Part shown: positions 58,872 through 64,000 of the stretch, one piece after another | How the letters are laid out: each line of letters opens with the position of its first letter | How positions within the stretch are numbered: position 1 is the stretch's first letter | Assembly: GCA_963702535.1 (NCBI GenBank) | Contig: CAVPDG010000015.1 | Location: 62,001 to 126,000 of the forward strand | Reading direction: 5' to 3' | DNA: 64,000 nt | DNA from: CAVPDG01 sp963702535 | GTDB taxonomy: Bacteria; Chloroflexota; Anaerolineae; Anaerolineales; UBA4823 | Translations under genes and position numbers: made by a program | Notes under the pieces: generated by a model | Database searches by the model: none | What the model saw: the letters and a program-made list of their open reading frames with translations, nothing else | What the model was told of the DNA's origin: nothing

Positions 58872-58919
58872 GCTGATCCCTTGCCGGCTTGCTTCGGATT
58901 GTAAGGGGAGTGTAAACTC

Positions 58920-60858
58920 TTAGTTCAAGGTTATTGGGAAGAAAATCTGCTGGTCCAGGAGCTGGAAAATATACAAGCCGGCGCCCTCGCATGCCACATA
59001 GATCCGGTCGTCGACCAGGGCGACCTGACTGGGTCTTCCCGGTAGGGCGGCAGAGCCGAGCAGGGTCGGGTGTGTGGGATCGCTCACATCCAGCAGGTAA
59101 AGCCCGACATATAAATTCGATATATAGACAATCTGCTCCTCCACCGCCAGACCGGTATCATACGCCGGGTCTGAGTGCAGGTAATAGCCGATTTGTACCG
59201 GCTGAGCCGGGTCGCTGATGTTCAAGATCCACACGCCGTACCCGCTGACGTATGCCAGGTCGCCCACCACCTGTACGTCTTGGGCAATCTGGTTGAAAAC
59301 ACTGATCACCTGTGGATCTGCCGGATTGCTGACATCCATGATGCGTAATCCCTGGGAGTTGGCTGCGACGTATGCGGTGTCCGAGACCACCTGGGTCTTG
59401 AAGACGATATCCCGGATGATCATGCGGCCCAGGAAAGCCGGCGCTGCAGGATCGGCAACATCCACGATATCTTCCGACCCCCAATTCCCCACATACGCCT
59501 TCTGGTCGTCCACCGAGACGCTCACCGCCCGCCCATACGTCGTGAAAAATCCTTGTTCACTCAGGTTGGCTGGGTCACGGATGTCCACCAGCGCCAAACC
59601 ATCGTGCTCCGCCAGGTACGCCGTATCCCCCTGGATCGCCACGCCCATCCCGTAATCCTCCCCTGCCGCGGCGTGGTCGTACCAGTCGATCGCCTGCAGC
59701 GCTCGCGGGTCGCTCACATCCAGCGCGACCAGCCCGTTGCCGCCGGCTGCCATGTATCCGACCTCGCCGTCGGCGGCGAAGTCATACGCCGGTCCGGGTG
59801 TGCGGTAGTACCCGGTCTCGTGTGATGTATTCTGGGTCGCTGACATCGAATAGCCACAATCCCGCCTCTTTATCGGCTACAAAGCCTGCGAGCTCCACGA
59901 ATGAACAAGTACTGACGCGGATTTGAAGGGGTAGTATTCCGCCCAAGCTCAACCGGATGGGCCGGATCACTGATATCGACCGCTACGATCAGCCCCGATT
60001 GGTCGGAACCGACCATGAAGGCTACCTCATCGACCATGGATATCCTCTCTAAAATCATCCCCAGTCCTGATAATTTCCCACTTCATGCATGGCTTCCGGA
60101 TGGCTCACATCGATGACCTGTAATCCCCATGCGCCTCCGGCAACATAGGCGAAATCTCCAGCAATGCTCAATACTTTCACCCGATCCAGGGAGAAAGATC
60201 CCTCCTGAGTAGTAGATATCGGTTGGGTCGCTCACATCAAGCACTTGCAAACCTCCTAAGCCGGCCCCGATGTACGCATAATCTCCGTTAAGCGCAATCC
60301 CCCTTAAACCTTCGACCATTGCATAGCGATCCAGCTCGGCAGGACTGTGTGGGATCGCTGACATCGATCGCACAGAAACCACTCACCCCCCAACACATAT
60401 CCAACCGTCCCGCTGATCTCAACACCCAGTGTCAGCCCGGGCTGCTCGTAAGCCCCGATCTCCACCGGCATTGTCGGGTCGCTCGGGTCGAAGATGCGCA
60501 GCCCGGCCTCCCCTGCCGCCGCGTACACCAGCCCGTCCTGCACGTCCAGGTCCTGGATCGTCCCCGGCAGCGGCGCGCTCTGCCCGATCAGCTCGGGACT
60601 TGCCGGGTTGCTCAGGTCGAACACGTCCAGGCGCGGTCCCTCCCCCATGTAGGCGAGATCGCCATCCACCACGATGCCGCGCGCCTCCCCGCCGATTTGA
60701 CCCAACAGCGCCAGGTTCGGCGTGGTGACCTGCGTCTCGACCATCTGCTCCGGCGCTTGCGCCGTCCCCTCGCCCGCTCCGCTTGCGCCTTCCGCCCGGC
60801 TCCCCATCGCCAGCAGGGACAGCGCCGCCATCATGCTGAACAGCCTGTTGAACTTCAT
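58920..60858 (-). CDS. Exported LVIVD beta-propeller repeat protein (about five frameshifts)
   Basis: Signal peptide FNRLFSMMAALSLLAMGSRA. The mature part is a run of LVIVD-type units: GDLAYMGEGPRLDVFDLSNP, LVYAAAGEAGLRIFDPSDP, GDYAYIGAGLGGLQVLDVSD, EVGYMAAGGNGLVALDVSDP, TAYVAANSQGLRIMDVSNPA and IVYISNLYVGLYLLDVSDP. Each is about 40-45 residues; roughly twelve are present. Frame changes are near 60360, 60190, 60060, 59940 and 59830. It ends IFFPITLN, the shared C-terminal motif. CCAGGAGAG precedes the ATG at 60858. The role is unknown; it is probably a surface-binding propeller. Confidence 0.78.
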
Positions 60859-60951
60859 TTGAGTTCTCTCCTGGCGGGACAGCCTTCCTGGCAAGCAGGC
60901 GTGCCCCCGCCATCACCCAGCCGGCAGATCGTCTCCCCCATCCACAATACC

Positions 60952-60981
60952 AGTATAGAAAATTCCCTCGTCCGGTGTCAA
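60952..60981 (-). promoter_or_regulatory. Strong sigma-70 promoter of the LVIVD gene
   Basis: TTGACA (60976-60981), 18 bases, TATACT (60952-60957). A short inverted repeat GAATGTCACATTC (60987-60999) lies 5 bases upstream of the -35 and may be an operator. The leader is about 90 bases. Confidence 0.7.
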
Positions 60982-61034
60982 GTAATGAATGTCACATTCG
61001 ACCCTTGCCTCATTTAGCTTCTTTTTCCGGTCTC

Positions 61035-63848
61035 TCACTTCAAGCTCACCGGCAGGTAGGCAAACTTCAGGTTGCAGCCGTAGGGCTCGTAAGACAGCAG
61101 GATATCGTCCACATAAAAGCCGTCGTAGTTCACGCCCACATCGGAGACCAGCCGGTAGCGCAGCGCCACATTCGCCCCGCCGTCCAGGGCGCTCGCTTCC
61201 ACGTCCCGGTACATCCAGGTGCTCTGGTTGCCGTTCAAGGTCAGCAGCGGCTGGCTGCTCCAGGTTGCCCCGCCGTCCAAAGAGTATTCCAGGTAGACGT
61301 AATCGTAGCCCGGCTCGAGGGCGTAGCGGTACCAGGCGCCCAGGCGCACGTGGCGCTTGCCGCTCAAGTTGTACGCCGGCGTGCGCACATAGGCGTTGGC
61401 GTCGTCGGCGTAATTCCCGCCCGGGCTGTCCGACCAGGCGTGCGTCGGGCTGTGCGCCGCGTCGGTGGAGATGCCCCAGGTGTTGCCCACGCCCCCGCTC
61501 GTCCAGCCGAGAGCCCCGCTTTCCACATCGTTGGCGAAGATGATGGAGCGCGGCAAGGGCTGCGCCGCGCTGAGCGTGAAATCGATCGTATGCGTTCCGG
61601 CGCTTTCTGAGACCGTCTTTTGGAAGCTCAGGTCGGCGCCGCATGCCACCCCCGCTCCAACTGAGAACTGGAAAGGCGTGGTATTGGTGACCGTCTGCCC
61701 CGCGGCGATGTCGGCATACGCCACATCCGCCGCTTCAACCGTCACGCCCGCCGTCAGGCTGGTGAGGTGAGCGCTGACGCTCGTCGCCGGCGCCCCTCCG
61801 CTGTTGCGCAACCCCTCGAATAACAGCAAGCCGCTCTCGCCCGGCTCGGGGACCCCGTTCCCATTCGCGGCGGCATCGTCCACCTGCACGCCGCCTTCCA
61901 CCAGCTCCGCCACCGGCGAGAGGAACAGGTCTTGGGTTGTCGTCCTGCCCCGCCGTCGCCTGGACGCCTGCCACGCTGCTCGCCGTTGGAAATCCCGGCA
62001 GCAGCGGTCCTGCCGTCAGGGTATACGTGCCCGGCAGCAGTCGCATCGTATACGCTCCCGCCTGCGTCTGCCAGGGCGCTCATGGTCTGCCCGGCGGATA
62101 CCGCCGTCACCGGCGCCGAGGGCACGGGCTGGTTGTTCAGGCTGTTGCGCACCACGCCGGTCAAAGTGGCTTTGGTCAACTCCGCAGGAAGGGAACTTGA
62201 ACGCGCCGATGCGCGTCTGCCAGTTGATCCCGGTGGTTTCGTAGTATTCCTGGGTGTACCAGAACGTGCAGTCGTCCACCGGGTCCACGCTCATCGCCGA
62301 ATAATCGCCCCACCGGGAGTAGTTGGTCTGGGAACCCGTACCGCCGACCAGGACTGCCTCCGCCTGCGGCAGCAGGTTAGGGACTTCGCCTCTCAGCCGT
62401 CCGGCGTAGCGGATGCCGGGGTACATGCTGGCGCTGGAGATGCTGTATCCCAACGCCATGTTGCCGTCCTGGTCTACCGCCAGGCTGCCCATCCAGCGGT
62501 GATTGCTATCCGGCTGGTAGGTGCTCTGCTGCGCCACGAAAGGCGTCCCACCCGGGTCGCGCACCTCGTACCAGCGCACCCCCGCCACGCCGCCGCTCAG
62601 CACGGTATGGTTTGCCCACAAAGACTCGACGCCCCCCAGGTTGCGGTACTGGAGCTGCATCATCAGCCTCGGGCTGACCGTATCCAGCGTGCGCGACTGC
62701 CCCAATTGCGGCACAAAAGGCGCCTGGGCGAACTCCGCCACGCTCAGGCTGATCGGTCCCGTCAAGGTTGAGTTTCCCGGCGTCGTCCAGTCGGTTTGGA
62801 AGCGCCACAGCTCCAGCGAATCCGGCGCGGCCACCGCGGCAAAATACGCCGGAGAGCCGGGGGGCGGCAGCGCCCCGCGCAGGTTGGCGGGCAGCAGCGA
62901 GGCGCACTCCAGCGCCGTGCAGTCGAAGTAGATCGCGTTCAGCGGCTGGTTGTTGATCATGGCGTTGCGGTCCAGCGCCCACAGGCGCACCCCAAAGCCG
63001 GTGTAGGGCGGGGTCATCTGGAACATGTTGGCGGTCATGTACCAGCCATCCGCCCAGACACCCAGCTTCGGGTAATCGTTGAGGTAGCCGGCAAAGTTGC
63101 CGGTGTCAGCTTGCAGCGCGTAGTAATACCATCCGCCGCTCACCGGGTCGCTGGATTGAGACACGGCGATGCACTGGTAGAACGGTCCCGTCGACTGGTT
63201 GACCCAGGCGAAATCGCTGACCAGCCAGCGCCCCACCAAGGGGTCGTACAGCACCACCGGGTCACCCCGGTTGTTGTTGTCGCACGGTGCGCCTACATAT
63301 GCCGGAAAGAACTGGTCAAACGTCAGCGCCGGATTCACCAACAGCGCACCGCTGCTCTTGTCGAAGATGCCGATCGACGTGTTCACCGCCTGGATGTAAT
63401 GGTTGGGACCCACGTCGCCCACCGTGTCCGGCGGGAATCCGGACCCGTTGTTGCCGTAGTTCAATCCCCGGAAGGAAGCCGCCGGATTGGGCATCAAGCC
63501 GTCCGCCTCTGCGCTCTGCGCCACCGGGTCGACCCATTGCATGTTCTGCGGGATGCTTTCTTTAGGCTGCTGTCCCGGCGTGTAACGCAGTATGCCGGGC
63601 GAATCCGGCGTCTCGCCCGGCGCCTGCGCCAGCTCGTTCAGGTTGCCGTTGAAGACTGCCGGTCTGATCTCGGAGCTGAGGTAAGGTCCCTCCATCCGGG
63701 GAGGTCTCACCTGCCCGCTGGGCGAGTTTGCCCCCGCGGAGCGCGCCGGCAATGCGCCTCCCCAACCGGTGAGCAGTACTGCCAAAATCATACCCATCGC
63801 CAGCCCGCTACGCACGAGCCGTGTAAGAATCTTCTTATCCATGTTCAT
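61035..63848 (-). CDS. Large exported protein with a multi-domain C-terminal region (about three frameshifts)
   Basis: Signal peptide SGLAMGMILAVLLTGWGGAL. The first 550 residues form a beta-rich domain without clear catalytic motif: YGNNGSGFPPDTVGDVGPNH, IQAVNTSIGIFDKSSGAL, VVLYDPLVGRWLVSDFAW, NYSRWGDYSAMSVDPVDDCT. Such propeller-like domains occur in large Chloroflexota exported proteins. After a frame change near 62185 comes a carboxypeptidase-regulatory-like domain (KATLTGVVRNSLNNQPVPSA; MRLLPGTYTLTAG); after others near 62045 and 61915, a CARDB-like domain and a MAM-like sandwich (VESGALGWTSGGVGNTWGIS). The end AYLPVSLK is the shared C-terminal motif. It directly follows, by one base overlap, the nucleosidase gene. 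I do not recognise a specific function. Confidence 0.72.
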
Positions 63849-64000
63849 TAACCCTTCAAAGCCAGTGAGATCCAGGCTGGCAATCTGCCAACCAGTTCTT
63901 GCATCACGTCCCGCGCTGCCCGCTCGAAATATGCCCCATCGGTGTACGCCGGGCTGCCCATCTCATCCACCAGGTCGCTGACCCCGCGCAGCACCAGGCA
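63848..64000 (-). CDS. Nucleoside phosphorylase/MTA-SAH nucleosidase-like protein, C-terminal part (cut by window edge)
   Basis: The minus strand from 64000 reads LVLRGVSDLVDEMGS, then AYFERAARDVMQELVGRLP and stops with TAA at 63848-63850. The RGVSDL motif, with the Asp that contacts the purine, and the final helix are typical of the PNP/UDP family (MTA/SAH nucleosidase-like). About 50 residues are present. The stop overlaps the ATG of the large exported protein by one base, so the two are coupled, an odd pairing. Confidence 0.75.
   Translation of the reverse strand, partial: CLVLRGVSDLVDEMGSPAYTDGAYFERAARDVMQELVGRLPAWISLALKG

Noticed and set aside
62796..63851. Plus-strand open frame of 351 codons
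   Set aside because: Antisense to the large exported protein with signal peptide and C-terminal motif.
1..64000. tRNA, rRNA, insertion sequences, prophage or plasmid origins
   Set aside because: No cloverleaf-like sequence, transposase, integrase, terminal repeat pair or replication gene was seen by eye. A covariance-model scan was not possible here.

Overview
This is a GC-rich (about 60 percent) bacterial chromosome segment, most likely from the phylum Chloroflexota, class Anaerolineae or a relative. The assignment is an inference from gene content: a WecA-like transferase fused to a CapD-type NAD-binding module, a LuxR-HTH/Kelch membrane regulator, Thr-Pro-rich stalk proteins, LVIVD and beta-helix secreted proteins, gingipain-like C25 proteins beside PqqD, and abundant GT4 glycosyltransferases. 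No RNA genes, insertion sequences or CRISPR arrays were seen.

Layout. 1-6.7 kb: the 5' end of an ECF sigma factor gene, then a plus-strand run of mrfA-like helicase (with an inserted HNH nuclease domain), mrfB-like exonuclease, an MFS transporter and a creatininase-family hydrolase. 6.8-12.9 kb: a minus-strand coupled operon of O-antigen-ligase/TPR protein, WecA-CapD fusion and C45 acyltransferase. 13.2-21.2 kb: a plus-strand glycan cluster (flippase, five GT4 transferases, one methyltransferase). 21.2-28.9 kb: single housekeeping and signalling genes (zinc-metalloprotease-like protein, FmdB zinc ribbon, class III cyclase with a Thr-Pro stalk protein, nitroreductase, DUF309 protein, phosphoglucose isomerase).

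28.9-38.9 kb is the most unusual part: a minus-strand locus with a dual-membrane FN3 protein, an HPr-kinase-like ATPase, an ECF sigma factor, a membrane anti-sigma protein with an FN3-like outer domain, a 43-residue peptide gene with its own promoter and strong Shine-Dalgarno, a large C25 peptidase, a PqqD-family peptide-binding protein, a second FN3/Thr-Pro membrane protein and a C25 lipoprotein. It looks like an envelope peptide/protein maturation system, possibly RiPP-like, without a recognisable modifying enzyme in the window.

39.1-42.9 kb encodes one large secreted M23-type multidomain protein. 43.1-52.6 kb is a second plus-strand glycan cluster (GT2, polytopic membrane protein, three GT4, flippase, pyruvyl transferase). 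52.6-64 kb holds exported or membrane proteins (lipoprotein, repeat protein, beta-helix protein, HTH-Kelch regulator, LVIVD protein, large exported protein), a sulfotransferase, and the 3' end of a nucleoside phosphorylase-type gene. Six of the secreted or membrane proteins end in the same short motif (hydrophobic/aromatic, [LFI], P, then three residues and K/R/N).

Caution: more than fifty apparent single-base frameshifts interrupt otherwise continuous proteins, very unevenly spread. They are most simply sequencing or assembly errors, so genes are annotated as whole units across the frame changes, and the breakpoints given are approximate.
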